From Aeromonas piscicola (GTDB lineage: Bacteria > Pseudomonadota > Gammaproteobacteria > Enterobacterales > Aeromonadaceae): a DNA stretch of 64,000 nt. Location: the NCBI RefSeq assembly GCF_000820005.1, contig NZ_CDBL01000052.1, forward strand, positions 1 to 64,000, read 5' to 3'. Numbering within the stretch: position 1 is the stretch's first letter; each line of letters starts with the position of its first letter. Shown here piece by piece: positions 25,221 through 33,839 of the stretch. The position numbers and the translations under genes were made by a program. The notes under the pieces are model-generated. The model did not search any database. It was not told the origin of the DNA and worked only from the letters and a program-made list of their open reading frames with translations.

Positions 25221-26645
25221 ATGAGGCTGCGATGGATCTGGGGCCTGCTGGCCCTCTGGTGTCTTCCTCTGCTGGCGGCGGATCTCAAGCCACAGCGCCT
25301 GCCCCAACCCGGGGACCTCGAATCTATCCTGCAAAAGAAAGAACTCAGGGCCCTGGTGGTCTATGAGCGGGGCTTCTTTTTCCTCGACAAGGGGACTCAG
25401 CACGGCATCCTTGTCAATCAGCTGCAGGGGTTCGAACGCTGGCTGAACCAGACCTATCTCGCCAAGGAGAAGATCAAGCTCAAGATCATCTACATACCCG
25501 TGCGTCAGGACAAGCTGCTGGACTACCTCAGCGAGGGGCGCGGCGATCTGGTGGCAGCCAACATGACGGTGACACCGACCCGGCGCGAGCAGGTGACCTT
25601 CTCGGATCCGGTGATCGCTCCCATCGAAGAGTGGCTGGTGAGCCAGCATTCTCTGCCGACCTTCAACCGCATCACCCAGCTCTCCGGTCGGCGGGTCTGG
25701 GTGCGGGCCAGCTCCAGCTATTACGAGAGCCTGCGCCAGCTCAACTGGCTGTTTCGCGAGCTGGGGTTGCCGCCCATCTACATAGAGACGGTGCCCGAAT
25801 ATCTGCAGGACGGGGATCTGCTGGAGATGGTGGCGGCCGGCATCATACCGCTCACGGTAACCGACAGCTTCAAGGGGCGCATCTGGCTCGGCATGATCAG
25901 CGGCCTGAGAGCTCACAAGCTGATCCCGCTGCGGGACAAAGGCCGCAGTGCCTGGGCGCTGCGCAACAACAGCCCCGAGCTGCTCAAGGCGGTCAACGGT
26001 TATCTGGCCGATGCGGGCAAGCGCACCCTCTACAGCGACATGACCCTGCGCCGCCTGCTGGCCCGCAGCGATCAGATGAGCAATATTCTGGCGCCGGATC
26101 CTCTGGGGCGGCTGTCGACCATCCGCAAGGTGCTGGAGCAGCAGGCCGACAAGTACCGGCTGGACTGGCTGATGCTGGCGGCGCTGGCCTACAAGGAGTC
26201 GGGCCTCAATGCCGGCGTGCGCTCAGAGCGGGGCGCTGTGGGGATCATGCAGCTGTTGCCGAGCACGGGGGGCGAGGTGGGCATTCGCGGTGCCAGGCTC
26301 GCCAGTCTGGAGGGCAATGTGGAGGCGGCCTGCCGCTACATGCGGCTGATCCTGGATACCTACTTCAACGATCCCGGGCTGGATGTGCTCAACCGCCACC
26401 TGTTTGCGCTGGCGGCCTACAACGCCGGCCCGAATCGGGTGCAGGCGATCAGGGCCAAGGCGGAGGCCGCCGGGCTGGATCCGAACGTCTGGTTTGGCAA
26501 CGTGGAGCAGCTGGTGGCCAACGAGATCGGTCAGGGGCCCATCAACTACGTCAGCACCATCTACAAGTACTACGTGGCCTATCGCTTCAGCCTGCCGCAG
26601 CTGGAGGGCAAGGCGGCCGCCATAGAGGCGGTAGCCCAGCCCTGA
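25221..26645 (+). CDS. MltF-like membrane-bound lytic transglycosylase
   Basis: 474 aa. Signal peptide (LRWIWGLLALWCLPLLAA), a solute-binding-protein-like regulatory domain (about residues 40-270, LRALVVYERGFFFLDKGTQ; GDLVAANMTVTPTRREQV) and a C-terminal SLT lysozyme-like domain. The catalytic Glu326 is in ALAYKESGLNAGV, followed by GAVGIMQLLPSTG and AAYNAGPNRVQAI. It cleaves peptidoglycan glycan strands to anhydromuramyl products, and the ligand-binding domain likely tunes activity. The start at 25221 is supported by AGAAGG and the signal peptide. A 38-bp inverted repeat, CTGTGGG / CCCACAG, lies upstream. Confidence 0.88.
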   Translation: MRLRWIWGLLALWCLPLLAADLKPQRLPQPGDLESILQKKELRALVVYERGFFFLDKGTQHGILVNQLQGFERWLNQTYLAKEKIKLKIIYIPVRQDKLLDYLSEGRGDLVAANMTVTPTRREQVTFSDPVIAPIEEWLVSQHSLPTFNRITQLSGRRVWVRASSSYYESLRQLNWLFRELGLPPIYIETVPEYLQDGDLLEMVAAGIIPLTVTDSFKGRIWLGMISGLRAHKLIPLRDKGRSAWALRNNSPELLKAVNGYLADAGKRTLYSDMTLRRLLARSDQMSNILAPDPLGRLSTIRKVLEQQADKYRLDWLMLAALAYKESGLNAGVRSERGAVGIMQLLPSTGGEVGIRGARLASLEGNVEAACRYMRLILDTYFNDPGLDVLNRHLFALAAYNAGPNRVQAIRAKAEAAGLDPNVWFGNVEQLVANEIGQGPINYVSTIYKYYVAYRFSLPQLEGKAAAIEAVAQP

Positions 26646-26660
26646 TGTTCTCTCGCCCGT

Positions 26661-26807
26661 CTAGACAGGCTGGGCGGGCGGCGCAAAGGGTTCCCAACCC
26701 TGATCCCTGTGCTGCAGATACCAGGGGGCCAGCTGGCTGGTCGGCGAGGGATCCGGCTGACTGGCTTGCGGTCGATGGCTGATGGCGGGGCGATCCGTGA
26801 GTTCCAT
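26661..26807 (-). CDS. Putative 48-aa protein, antisense side of an intergenic gap
   Basis: MELTDRPAISHRPQASQPDP, then SPTSQLAPWYLQHRDQGWEP, then FAPPAQPV. A good AAGGA site lies seven bases before the ATG at 26807, and the ORF fills the gap between the transglycosylase and phospholipase genes without overlapping either. Proline- and glutamine-rich, no membrane segment, no known family. Short length and unusual composition keep the call tentative. Confidence 0.45.
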   Translation of the reverse strand: MELTDRPAISHRPQASQPDPSPTSQLAPWYLQHRDQGWEPFAPPAQPV

Positions 26808-26885
26808 GGTAAATTCCTTCATCCACATTCCAACGAGGCCTGTAGCCAGTGTTATGCCATTTCCCCATGACAGGCAGATGACGCC

Positions 26886-28139
26886 ATGATCCCCGGCGAA
26901 TTTGCACTGATTGATCAACCCGAGCTGGCGCTCAAGGTGCGCTGCCAACTGATCCGCAGCGCCCGCTGCCGGATCCAGGCCCAATACTACAGCTGGGAGG
27001 AGGACAGCAGCGGCAAGCTGCTGTTGTCCGAGTTGCTGCATGCGGCCCGGCGCGGGGTTCGGGTACAACTGCTCATCGACGACCTCTATGCCGGCGACAA
27101 CCGCTTCCTGGAGATGGTGGCCCATCAGCCCGGCATAGAGGTACGGCTGTTCAACCCCTTCTGGCTGCGGGGATGGCGTCCGCTGACCCTGCTGCTGGAG
27201 GGGATGTTCAGCTTTCGCCGCATCAATCACCGCATGCACAACAAGTTGCTACTGGTGGATGGCCACCAGGCGGTGATCGGTGGCCGCAACATAGGTGACC
27301 GCTACTTCGGGCTGGGCGGTACGCCCCGATTCGTCGATCTGGATCTCGCCTGCCGTGGCCCGCTCTGCCAGCAGGCTGAACAGGGCTTCGATCAATTCTG
27401 GCGCAGTCGCTGGAGTCACCCGATCCGCCGCCTGCTCCGTCGTCCCTTGCTGCGGGCCGAGGTGACGGCGGTGAACGACTTTCTGCTCACCCTGACCGAG
27501 CCAGAGGTGGCGGCCGTCTACGATCTGCCAGCCAGCCTGTTTGACGCCGAGCCTGCCTCCCTGAACTGGCATCCGGGACAGGCGGAGGTGTGGTTCGACC
27601 GGCCTGGCAAGGGGCTGGTGTCACGGCCGACCACGGCGCCCCTGCTTTGGCGCAAGCTGGCCGACAACCTGGGGGGGCTGAAGTTGGTGAGCCCTTACCT
27701 GATCCTGACCCGGGGGCTGCGCCGTCGGCTCAGGCAGCAGCGCCAGGCGGGGGTGAGCATAGAGATTCTTACCAACTCCTTGGCCAGCACGGACGTGCCT
27801 CTGGTGTATGGCGCCTACCGGCGTCATCGCCCCTGGCTGATACGGCAGGGGATAGCGTTGTCAGAGCTGGAGGGAGAGGCGCTCAGTCTGCACGCCAAGC
27901 TGATCCTGATCGGGGAAGGGGAGGCGCTGCTCGGCAGCTTCAATCTGGATCCCCGCTCCCTGATGCTCAACACTGAGCTGATGCTGCACCTGGAGTGCCC
28001 CGCGCTCTGCGCCGAGTTGCAGCTGTGGCTGTCGGGGTGGCAGCAGCGGTCGTCCCATTCCGTTGCCGCGCCTCAGTCGACCCTGCGTCGACTGCTGGCC
28101 AGGGTGAGCGACTGGCTGCCGCTGCAGCGCTGGCTGTGA
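26886..28139 (+). CDS. Phospholipase D / cardiolipin-synthase-like protein
   Basis: 417 aa, soluble, with two PLD half-sites. The first is canonical: HNKLLLVDGHQAVIGGRNIG (about residue 118). The second reads HAKLILIGEGEALLGSFNLD (about residue 337): His and Lys are kept but the expected Asp seven residues after His is Gly. In ClsC/YbhO-type cardiolipin synthases both motifs form one active site and the Asp helps position His, so activity may be reduced or changed. No N-terminal membrane anchor is present. Partner genes such as ymdB are absent. Confidence 0.82.
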   Translation: MIPGEFALIDQPELALKVRCQLIRSARCRIQAQYYSWEEDSSGKLLLSELLHAARRGVRVQLLIDDLYAGDNRFLEMVAHQPGIEVRLFNPFWLRGWRPLTLLLEGMFSFRRINHRMHNKLLLVDGHQAVIGGRNIGDRYFGLGGTPRFVDLDLACRGPLCQQAEQGFDQFWRSRWSHPIRRLLRRPLLRAEVTAVNDFLLTLTEPEVAAVYDLPASLFDAEPASLNWHPGQAEVWFDRPGKGLVSRPTTAPLLWRKLADNLGGLKLVSPYLILTRGLRRRLRQQRQAGVSIEILTNSLASTDVPLVYGAYRRHRPWLIRQGIALSELEGEALSLHAKLILIGEGEALLGSFNLDPRSLMLNTELMLHLECPALCAELQLWLSGWQQRSSHSVAAPQSTLRRLLARVSDWLPLQRWL

Positions 28140-28329
28140 GTGGGTCATTCTTTGTGCGAGATCTCGCAAAGCCTTGTGCGCCTTCGAGGATAACGTTTGC
28201 CATCCAAAGGCGATGAATTTTTTTATCGTATTGTTTTTAATCAATTTGTTCAGATGTAGGAATCCTCGGATCGTCCAGTCACTTGCATACACCAATGAAT
28301 AAAACGGTTTTTTATTTTATTTAACTGCG
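28140..28329. other. AT-rich intergenic stretch after the phospholipase gene
   Basis: About 190 bases, AT-rich from 28205 on, with no ORF. Likely contains the promoter of the candidate RNA that ends at 28541. I see no strong sigma-70 pair. Confidence 0.4.
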
Positions 28330-28542
28330 TAATATTTCAGTTGCAAGGACAAACACGGTGGCTTGTCTGCCGTGTGGAAGAGGGTTGTGAAGGGTACTGG
28401 CCGACTGGATCGCTCCAGCAGGCGCCTGCTTCGGATGGGTAGCGGAAACTCAGGAAACAGGACAGGCACCCGGCAGGGCCGGATTCCAATATGGAACATG
28501 CTATTTGCGAGGGGGTGACATGGAAATGTCACCCCATTTTTT
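28330..28542 (+). ncRNA. Candidate structured small RNA with GGA motifs
   Basis: A 480-base gene-free gap ends in a strong terminator on the plus strand with no gene behind it. The preceding 210 bases are rich in short hairpins (CACGG / CCGTG near 28355-28375; CTGGA-TCGC-TCCAG near 28412; TTCCA-ATA-TGGAA near 28485) and contain ten GGA triplets, one in the loop of the terminator stem (ACATGGAAATGT). It could be a second CsrA-binding RNA or an unrelated small RNA. The promoter is not clear; AT-rich sequence at 28210-28320 is a likely location. Confidence 0.45.
28512..28541 (+). terminator. Terminator of the candidate small RNA
   Basis: Ten-base stem GGGGTGACAT / ATGTCACCCC with a four-base loop, then ATTTTTT. 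Confidence 0.82.
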
Positions 28543-28569
28543 ATGGCCCGCTGGCTGAGTTGCGCCCGG

Positions 28570-28597
28570 AAAAAGACCGCCGGTGGGCGGTCTTTTT
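28570..28597. terminator. Terminator downstream of the desaturase gene
   Basis: Stem AAAAAGACCGCC / GGCGGTCTTTTT with flanking A and T tracts. It ends the minus-strand desaturase gene and can also stop the plus strand. Confidence 0.88.
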
Positions 28598-28622
28598 CTC
28601 TGTTCAGCCCGACGGCTCTTGG

Positions 28623-29741
28623 TCAGGCGATGCCTGCCAGCAGCCGGCTCCAGTTGCGCTTGCTGGCAACGAAGCCATCGTGCAGGTTGCGATACTCCAG
28701 CTGCAGCTTCAACTTGTCATAGCGGGCCAGTGCCTTGCGCTTGCGCTGCTCGAGCAGGCGTTTGCGGCTGGCGTAGTAGTGCTGCAACTGCTGGCTCAGC
28801 TTGTCGTACTCCTCCTGCAACAGCGCCTGCCACAACTCTCTGTCTTCCTGCTTGCGCAACTTGGCCTGCGCCCGCTTGAGCTGCATCTCCAGTCTGGCCT
28901 GTTCGATCAACTCTTCCGGACAGGATCTCAGGTCCCGGGTCAGCCCGCACCAGGAGGCGCTGCGGATCAGCCACTTGGTGGGATCGAACTGCCACCAGTG
29001 GATGCCGTTGCGATAGTCGTTCTCGAACAGGTGGTGGAAGTTGTGATAACCCTCGCCGAAGGTGAAGAAGGCCAGGATGCCGTTGTCCCGCGCCGTGTTG
29101 CGGTCGGTAAACGGCTGGCTGCCCCAGATGTGGGCCAGGGAGTTGATGAAGAAGGTGGTGTGGTGGGTCATCACCATGCGCAGTACCCCGGCCAGCAGCA
29201 GCATGCCGAGCAGATCGCCGTGGACAAGTCCCAGCAGCAGCGGTATCCCCAGGTTGGTGGCCAGGGTCAGCGCCAGATAGTGTTTGTGCTGGAAGACGAC
29301 GACGGGGTTGTTCTGTAGATCCCGCACGTTGCTGTAATCGTTGTAGATATCGCGCTGGTACTCGCGCAGCATCCAGCCGATGTGGGAGTACCAGAAGCCG
29401 CGACCAGCGCTGTAGGGATCCTTCAGGTTGTCGTCCACATGGCGATGGTGGCGACGGTGATCGGATGACCAGTGCTGGGCCGAGTTTTGCAAGGCGAGGG
29501 CGCCGCCGATGGCGAAGATCCACTGCAGGATCGGGTGGGCCTTGTAGGCCTTGTGCGACCAGAGGCGGTGGTAGCCGGCCGTGATGGAGATGCCGCTGTA
29601 ACAGAACAGCAGCAGGAAGCAGCCCCACTGCCAGAGGTCATAGCCATGGGTCATGCCGTACCAGGGCACGGCGATCAGTGCGGTCAGCCCGGAGAGGGCA
29701 AACAGCAGGGTATTGGTCATGATGATCGGTGGGCGTTCCAT
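28623..29741 (-). CDS. Membrane fatty-acid (delta-9-type) desaturase
   Basis: 372 aa. Four membrane segments and the three histidine boxes that hold the di-iron centre: HRLWSH (about residue 58), HRRHH (about 94) and HNFHH (about 227). It adds a double bond to acyl-CoA or phospholipid acyl chains and so controls membrane fluidity. The C-terminal 90 residues form a charged coiled coil ([20 protein letters not shown]) not needed for catalysis and unusual for the core family. AAGGA lies upstream of the ATG at 29741. A FabR-like operator sits 18-35 bases before the start, and fabR is divergent. Confidence 0.9.
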   Translation of the reverse strand: MERPPIIMTNTLLFALSGLTALIAVPWYGMTHGYDLWQWGCFLLLFCYSGISITAGYHRLWSHKAYKAHPILQWIFAIGGALALQNSAQHWSSDHRRHHRHVDDNLKDPYSAGRGFWYSHIGWMLREYQRDIYNDYSNVRDLQNNPVVVFQHKHYLALTLATNLGIPLLLGLVHGDLLGMLLLAGVLRMVMTHHTTFFINSLAHIWGSQPFTDRNTARDNGILAFFTFGEGYHNFHHLFENDYRNGIHWWQFDPTKWLIRSASWCGLTRDLRSCPEELIEQARLEMQLKRAQAKLRKQEDRELWQALLQEEYDKLSQQLQHYYASRKRLLEQRKRKALARYDKLKLQLEYRNLHDGFVASKRNWSRLLAGIA

Positions 29742-29758
29742 CTCACTCGGTTCCTTTC

Positions 29759-29776
29759 AGCGAACAGCTGTGCGCC
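29759..29776. promoter_or_regulatory. FabR-type operator in front of the desaturase gene
   Basis: AGCGAACAGCTGTGCGCC, an imperfect palindrome AGCG-ACA-GC-TGT-CGCC that resembles the FabR consensus AGCGTACA-N2-TGTNCGCT as I recall it. It overlaps the promoter-proximal region of the desaturase gene and lies 115 bases before fabR. Confidence 0.6.
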
Positions 29777-29890
29777 ATTCTCCACGCAGCCAGAATTCGG
29801 GTCAATGGTAAAAAAGTAGGAGACAAACCTGATCCCGGCTCGGCCTTCGGGTTATCATTTGGCCTCGATAACCTGAAGGTGACTGTTTTC

Positions 29891-30511
29891 GTGGGTATTC
29901 GCGCGCAACAAAAAGAAAAAACCCGGCGTACTCTGATCGATGCGGCGTTCAGCCAACTGTGCGCCAATCGTAGCTTTTCCAACCTCAGCCTGCGGGAAGT
30001 GGCGCGGGAGGCGGGCATAGCGCCGACCTCTTTCTATCGTCACTTTCGCGACATGGAGGAGCTGGGGCTGACTCTGGTGGATGAAGGCGGCCTGACCCTG
30101 CGCCAGCTGATGCGCCAGGCGCGCCAGCGCATCGCCGGTGGCGGCAGCGTCATCAGCACTTCGGTGCAGACCTTCATGGAGTTTGTCGAGAACAATCCGA
30201 ACATCTTCCGGCTGCTGCTGCGTGAGCGTTCCGGTACCTCGGCGGCATTTCGGCAGGCGGTGGCGCGGGAGATACAGCACTTCATCGCCGAGCTGACCGA
30301 TTACCTCGAAGCCACCACGGGGGCGCCGAGGGAAGAGGCCTACATCCAGGCCGAAGCCATGGTAACCATCGTCTTCAGCGCGGGTGCCGATGCCCTCGAC
30401 ATGACCAGCGAAGAGTGCCGGGCCCTGTCCGAGCGCACCATAAGCCAGCTGCGCATGATCGCCATGGGCGCCGAGGTTCAGAACCAGAAGCGCCGCCAAC
30501 CTCTTTCTTAA
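29891..30511 (+). CDS. fabR: FabR, TetR-family repressor of unsaturated fatty-acid synthesis
   Basis: 206 aa starting from GTG at 29891 ([20 protein letters not shown]), the family start in enterics and vibrios. The helix-turn-helix is [20 protein letters not shown] with [11 protein letters not shown]; the C-terminal ligand domain binds acyl-CoA/ACP. It senses the ratio of unsaturated to saturated acyl chains and represses synthesis and desaturation genes. A longer frame exists upstream but carries no conserved sequence. The divergent desaturase with an operator in between and yijD immediately downstream match known synteny. Confidence 0.92.
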   Translation: MGIRAQQKEKTRRTLIDAAFSQLCANRSFSNLSLREVAREAGIAPTSFYRHFRDMEELGLTLVDEGGLTLRQLMRQARQRIAGGGSVISTSVQTFMEFVENNPNIFRLLLRERSGTSAAFRQAVAREIQHFIAELTDYLEATTGAPREEAYIQAEAMVTIVFSAGADALDMTSEECRALSERTISQLRMIAMGAEVQNQKRRQPLS

Positions 30512-30530
30512 ATCAAGGATGGACACTTCC

Positions 30531-30896
30531 ATGCATGATCAGAATCCGATCCCGAAGAAACCCCTGCTGCTGGCCCTGCTCATCGGCATCTGTGGGGATG
30601 CCTCCCTGACGGTGTTGTCAGAGTCGGTGGTGCCCTTCTCCTTCTTCCCGATGATCGCCTTCGTGCTGGCAGCCTATCAGCTCTACCAGCACTACCGTCA
30701 CGTCTCGCTGGAGGGCAATACACCGCTCTGCATGCTGCTGTGCCTCTTCATCGGCGGCTTTGGCCACTCGGCGCTGGTCAAGGTGCAGTACCCCGAGCTT
30801 GGCAGCAACTTCTTCTCGCTCATCATGATGTTGCTGCTGCTGGCCGTGCTGTCGATCAAGCTGGGCATCAGCGTGGGGAAAAAAGAGAAGGAGTGA
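30531..30896 (+). CDS. yijD: YijD-family inner-membrane protein
   Basis: 121 aa with four hydrophobic segments and the family feature GNTPLCMLLCLFIGGFGHSA. YijD is a conserved partner of fabR in enterics and vibrios; its role is unknown. ATG at 30531 has AAGGAT about ten bases upstream; 30519 is an alternative. It starts 19 bases after the fabR stop, so it is co-transcribed. The gene ends within a hairpin AAGGAGT / ACTCCTT. Confidence 0.88.
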   Translation: MHDQNPIPKKPLLLALLIGICGDASLTVLSESVVPFSFFPMIAFVLAAYQLYQHYRHVSLEGNTPLCMLLCLFIGGFGHSALVKVQYPELGSNFFSLIMMLLLLAVLSIKLGISVGKKEKE

Positions 30897-30926
30897 CGCG
30901 CACTCCTTCCTGATAAATCATGACAG

Positions 30927-30950
30927 AGCCGGGATCACCCGGCTTTGTTG
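30927..30950 (+). terminator. Terminator of fabR-yijD
   Basis: Stem AGCCGGG-ATCA-CCCGGCT followed by TTGTTGT. It overlaps the 3' end of the convergent yhhL gene. Confidence 0.7.
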
Positions 30951-31246
30951 TCTGTGCCGCGCTGCTTGGTGTCCACTATGGCCTGCAGTCGGGCCCGGAT
31001 CTCCACCATGCCGAACACGCCGAACACCAGCACCTGGATGAATTCAATCCGGCTCACCGCGAAGTAGGGTTTGCAGGCGGCCTTGACCATGCTGGCCTGT
31101 ACCCAGTGCATCAGGATCACGATCACGCCGCAGACCGGCAGAAAACCGTTCAATTTGCCTGGCAGGGGGGCGAGCAGACTGACCAGCACGCCGAACCAGA
31201 AGAACAGGATCAGCCCCATCGCCAACAGATTAAATACCCGCTTCAT
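30935..31246 (-). CDS. yhhL: YhhL-family (DUF1145) membrane protein
   Basis: 103 aa with two or three membrane segments (LLAMGLILFFWFGVLVSLLA; GFLPVCGVIVILMHWVQASM) and the conserved ISRIEF-like motif AVSRIEFIQVLVFGVFGMVE. DUF1145; function not known. The 17-base overlap with the end of rsmD implies coupled translation, and the rsmD-yhhL pair facing ftsY is the enteric arrangement. Confidence 0.85.
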   Translation of the reverse strand: MKRVFNLLAMGLILFFWFGVLVSLLAPLPGKLNGFLPVCGVIVILMHWVQASMVKAACKPYFAVSRIEFIQVLVFGVFGMVEIRARLQAIVDTKQRGTDNKAG

Positions 31247-31859
31247 CGTTTACCTCCCGCAGATAGAGTTGATAGCAGACCTGGCCTGCCTGCTTGTCCT
31301 TGAGCAGTTGCCAGCTGGCAGGGAGTGCCAGATCGGCCATCTCCTTCTCCCGCTCCAGATAGATGAGGGCATTCGGTGCCAGCCAGCCGCGCTGCTCCAG
31401 CAGCTCGCATACCTGGGGCAGTAGCTCGCGCCGAAACGGCGGATCGAGGAACACCAGATCGAAGGGGGTGGCAGGGCCTTGCAGCCAGCTCACCGCATCG
31501 GACTGGATCACTCGGCCCTGATTGCTGCCGAGGGCGGCCAGATTCTTCTTGATCTGGTCGGCGGCGCTCTTGTCCATTTCGATCAGGGTCACCTGCTCGG
31601 CATAGCGCGACAGCGCCTCCAGCCCCAGGCCGCCGCTGCCGGCGAACAGATCCAGACAGCGGGTGCCACGGACATGGGGGGCCAGCCAGTTGAAGATGGT
31701 CTCCTTGACGCGATCCGTGGTGGGTCTGAGCCCCTCCACATCCTTGACCGGCAATTTGCGGCCTCGCCACTGGCCGCTGATGATTCTGACAAAGCCTGAT
31801 TTCCCCTGTGGGGCTGGGCTCTTGCTCGGGCTGTTATGGCTGGATTTCACTCTGGGCAT
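31230..31859 (-). CDS. rsmD: 16S rRNA (guanine966-N2)-methyltransferase
   Basis: 209 aa. SAM-binding motif LDLFAGSGGLGLEALSRYA (about residue 70), second motif LIEMDKSAADQIKKN and the N6/N2-methylase catalytic motif DLVFLDPPF (about residue 135). It methylates G966 of 16S rRNA in the small subunit. The N-terminal RIISGQWRGRKLPV is the family signature. Divergent from ftsY with a 111-base gap, as in enterics. Confidence 0.92.
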   Translation of the reverse strand: MPRVKSSHNSPSKSPAPQGKSGFVRIISGQWRGRKLPVKDVEGLRPTTDRVKETIFNWLAPHVRGTRCLDLFAGSGGLGLEALSRYAEQVTLIEMDKSAADQIKKNLAALGSNQGRVIQSDAVSWLQGPATPFDLVFLDPPFRRELLPQVCELLEQRGWLAPNALIYLEREKEMADLALPASWQLLKDKQAGQVCYQLYLREVNDEAGI

Positions 31860-31970
31860 CGCGTTTCGTCGTCAGAAAATAAAGTGGTAGTATAAGGCGG
31901 TTCATTTTTATGCCGACCCGCCGAGGGACGGCTATCTTAGCAGTCAGCCAACGAAGTGAGTATTTTTTAG

Positions 31971-33770
31971 ATGGCAAAAGGTTTGTTTTCCTGGCTGGGT
32001 TTCGGCCGCAAGAAAGAAGAGGCTGAGGCTGTCCAACCACAGACACCCCAAGCCACCCCCATTATCGTTGAGCCTGAGGTCGTCGCTCACTCCGCTCCCG
32101 TTTCCGATACTACGCCGGTAGTGCCCCCTGAATTGCCCGTCAGCGCACAGAATGATCTCCTGCCCGCTGGCGCTGCGCACGATGACGATTGCTGCGCCCC
32201 CACCGATCTGGACGCGGGTCCGCTGGTGGTGGAAGAGTGTGCCTCCGAGCTGGAGCCCGTCATCGTCAATGAACTGCTGATCGAGCAGGAGAGTGTCGAG
32301 GCGCAGGCTGCGGAAGCCGCTCGTATCGCCGCCGAGGCAGAGGTTGTCGAAGCTGCTCGCATCGCTGCCGAGGCACAGGCTGCGGAAGCTGCTCGTATTG
32401 CTGCCGAGGCGCAGGCTGCCGAAGCTGCCCGTATCGCCGCCGAGGCACAGGCTGCGGAAGCCGCTCACATCGCCGCCGAGGCGCAGGCTGCCGAAGCTGC
32501 CCGTATCGCCGCCGAGGCACAGGCTGCGGAAGCTGCTCGCATCGCCGCCGAGGCTCAGGCTGCGGAAGCTGCTCGTATTGCTGCCGAGGCACAAGCTGCG
32601 GAAGCCGCTCGTATTGCTGCCGAGGCTCAGGCTGCTGAAGCTGCCCGTATCGCTGCTGAGGCACAGGCTGCGGAAGCCGCCCGCATCGCCGCCGAAGCGC
32701 AGGCTGCCGAAGCCGCCCGTATCGCCAAAGAAGCCCAGAGAGCGGAAGATCTTCGCCTGGTCGCCGAGATGGAGGCTGAGGCCGCCGCACTGGCTGCCTT
32801 GCCACTGGCCGCCAAGGTGGATGACGATACCCAGGACAAGCCGCAGCGGGAGGGCTTCTTTGCCCGCCTCAAGCGCAGTCTGGTGCGCACCAAGGAGAAT
32901 ATTGGCTCCGGTTTCTTCGGCCTGTTCAGTGGCAAGAAGATCGACGATGAGCTGTTTGAAGAGCTGGAAACCCAGCTGCTGACCGCCGATCTGGGCGTCG
33001 ATACCACACGCCGCATCATAGATGGCCTGGTGCAGCATGCGGATCGCAGGCAGCTCAAGGATGCCGAGGCGCTCTACGGCCTGCTCAAGCAGGACATGGG
33101 TGCCATGCTGGCCCAGGTCGAGCAGCCGCTGGTGATCGACACCAGCAAGAAACCCTACGTGATCCTGATGGTTGGCGTGAACGGCGTTGGCAAGACCACC
33201 ACCATCGGCAAGCTGGCCAAGCAGTTCCAGGCCGAAGGCAAGAGCGTCATGCTGGCCGCCGGCGACACCTTCCGCGCCGCTGCGGTCGAGCAGCTGCAGG
33301 TATGGGGTCAGCGCAACAACATCCCCGTGATCGCCCAGCATACCGGCGCCGACTCCGCCTCCGTCATCTATGACGCCATCGAGGCCGCCCGCTCGCGCGG
33401 TGCCGACGTGCTGATCGCCGACACCGCCGGCCGCCTGCAAAACAAGAGCAACCTGATGGAAGAGCTCAAGAAAGTGGTGCGGGTGATGAAGAAGCTGGAT
33501 GAAGAGGCGCCCCACGAGGTCATGCTGACCCTAGATGCGGGCACAGGCCAGAACGCCCTCAGCCAGGCCAAGTTGTTCAGCGAGGCGGTGGGGCTGGACG
33601 GTATCGTCCTCACCAAGCTGGACGGGACCGCCAAAGGCGGCGTCATCTTCGCGGTGGCCGACAAGTTCCAGATCCCGATCCGCTATATCGGGGTGGGCGA
33701 GGGGATCGACGATCTGCGCCCCTTCGTCGCCAACGACTTTATCGAGGCACTGTTCAGTCGCGATGAGTAA
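31971..33770 (+). CDS. ftsY: Signal recognition particle receptor FtsY
   Basis: 599 aa, longer than E. coli FtsY (about 497) because of its acidic A-domain. The first 20 residues hold the membrane-targeting segment ([20 protein letters not shown]). Residues 110-253 are a perfect-looking 12-residue repeat ([12 protein letters not shown]). The NG domain begins near residue 300: four-helix N part, then GTPase motifs [10 protein letters not shown] (about 401), [20 protein letters not shown]. It docks SRP-ribosome complexes at the Sec translocon. First gene of ftsYEX, 69 bases before ftsE. Confidence 0.95.
   Translation: MAKGLFSWLGFGRKKEEAEAVQPQTPQATPIIVEPEVVAHSAPVSDTTPVVPPELPVSAQNDLLPAGAAHDDDCCAPTDLDAGPLVVEECASELEPVIVNELLIEQESVEAQAAEAARIAAEAEVVEAARIAAEAQAAEAARIAAEAQAAEAARIAAEAQAAEAAHIAAEAQAAEAARIAAEAQAAEAARIAAEAQAAEAARIAAEAQAAEAARIAAEAQAAEAARIAAEAQAAEAARIAAEAQAAEAARIAKEAQRAEDLRLVAEMEAEAAALAALPLAAKVDDDTQDKPQREGFFARLKRSLVRTKENIGSGFFGLFSGKKIDDELFEELETQLLTADLGVDTTRRIIDGLVQHADRRQLKDAEALYGLLKQDMGAMLAQVEQPLVIDTSKKPYVILMVGVNGVGKTTTIGKLAKQFQAEGKSVMLAAGDTFRAAAVEQLQVWGQRNNIPVIAQHTGADSASVIYDAIEAARSRGADVLIADTAGRLQNKSNLMEELKKVVRVMKKLDEEAPHEVMLTLDAGTGQNALSQAKLFSEAVGLDGIVLTKLDGTAKGGVIFAVADKFQIPIRYIGVGEGIDDLRPFVANDFIEALFSRDE
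32298..32729 (+). repeat. 36-bp minisatellite, 12 copies, inside ftsY
   Basis: Twelve contiguous 36-bp units, each encoding [12 protein letters not shown] (unit 2 reads [12 protein letters not shown], unit 5 has His for Arg, unit 12 ends in Lys), with a partial thirteenth unit (EAQRAED). Units differ by synonymous third-base changes, so the array is old enough to drift while the protein repeat is conserved. Confidence 0.95.
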
Positions 33771-33798
33771 GCTCAGGCGCCACGGTAAGCGCCACATG

Positions 33799-33820
33799 CC
33801 CCGACCCAGGTCGGGGCTTG
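33799..33820 (+). terminator. Hairpin between ftsY and ftsE
   Basis: Stem CCCCGAC-CCAG-GTCGGGG followed by CTTGT. Possibly attenuates transcription from ftsY into ftsEX; the T-tract is poor. Confidence 0.4.
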
Positions 33821-33839
33821 TCACTGTCAGGGATCCGTT

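Noticed and set aside
32298-32729. Possible CRISPR-like array
   Set aside because: The repeats are contiguous 36-bp coding units with no spacers, in frame with ftsY.
31944-33515. 523-codon minus-strand frame with repeated [11 protein letters not shown]-like units
   Set aside because: It is the reverse complement of the ftsY minisatellite and GTPase domain. The repeat is only the mirror of the [12 protein letters not shown] array.
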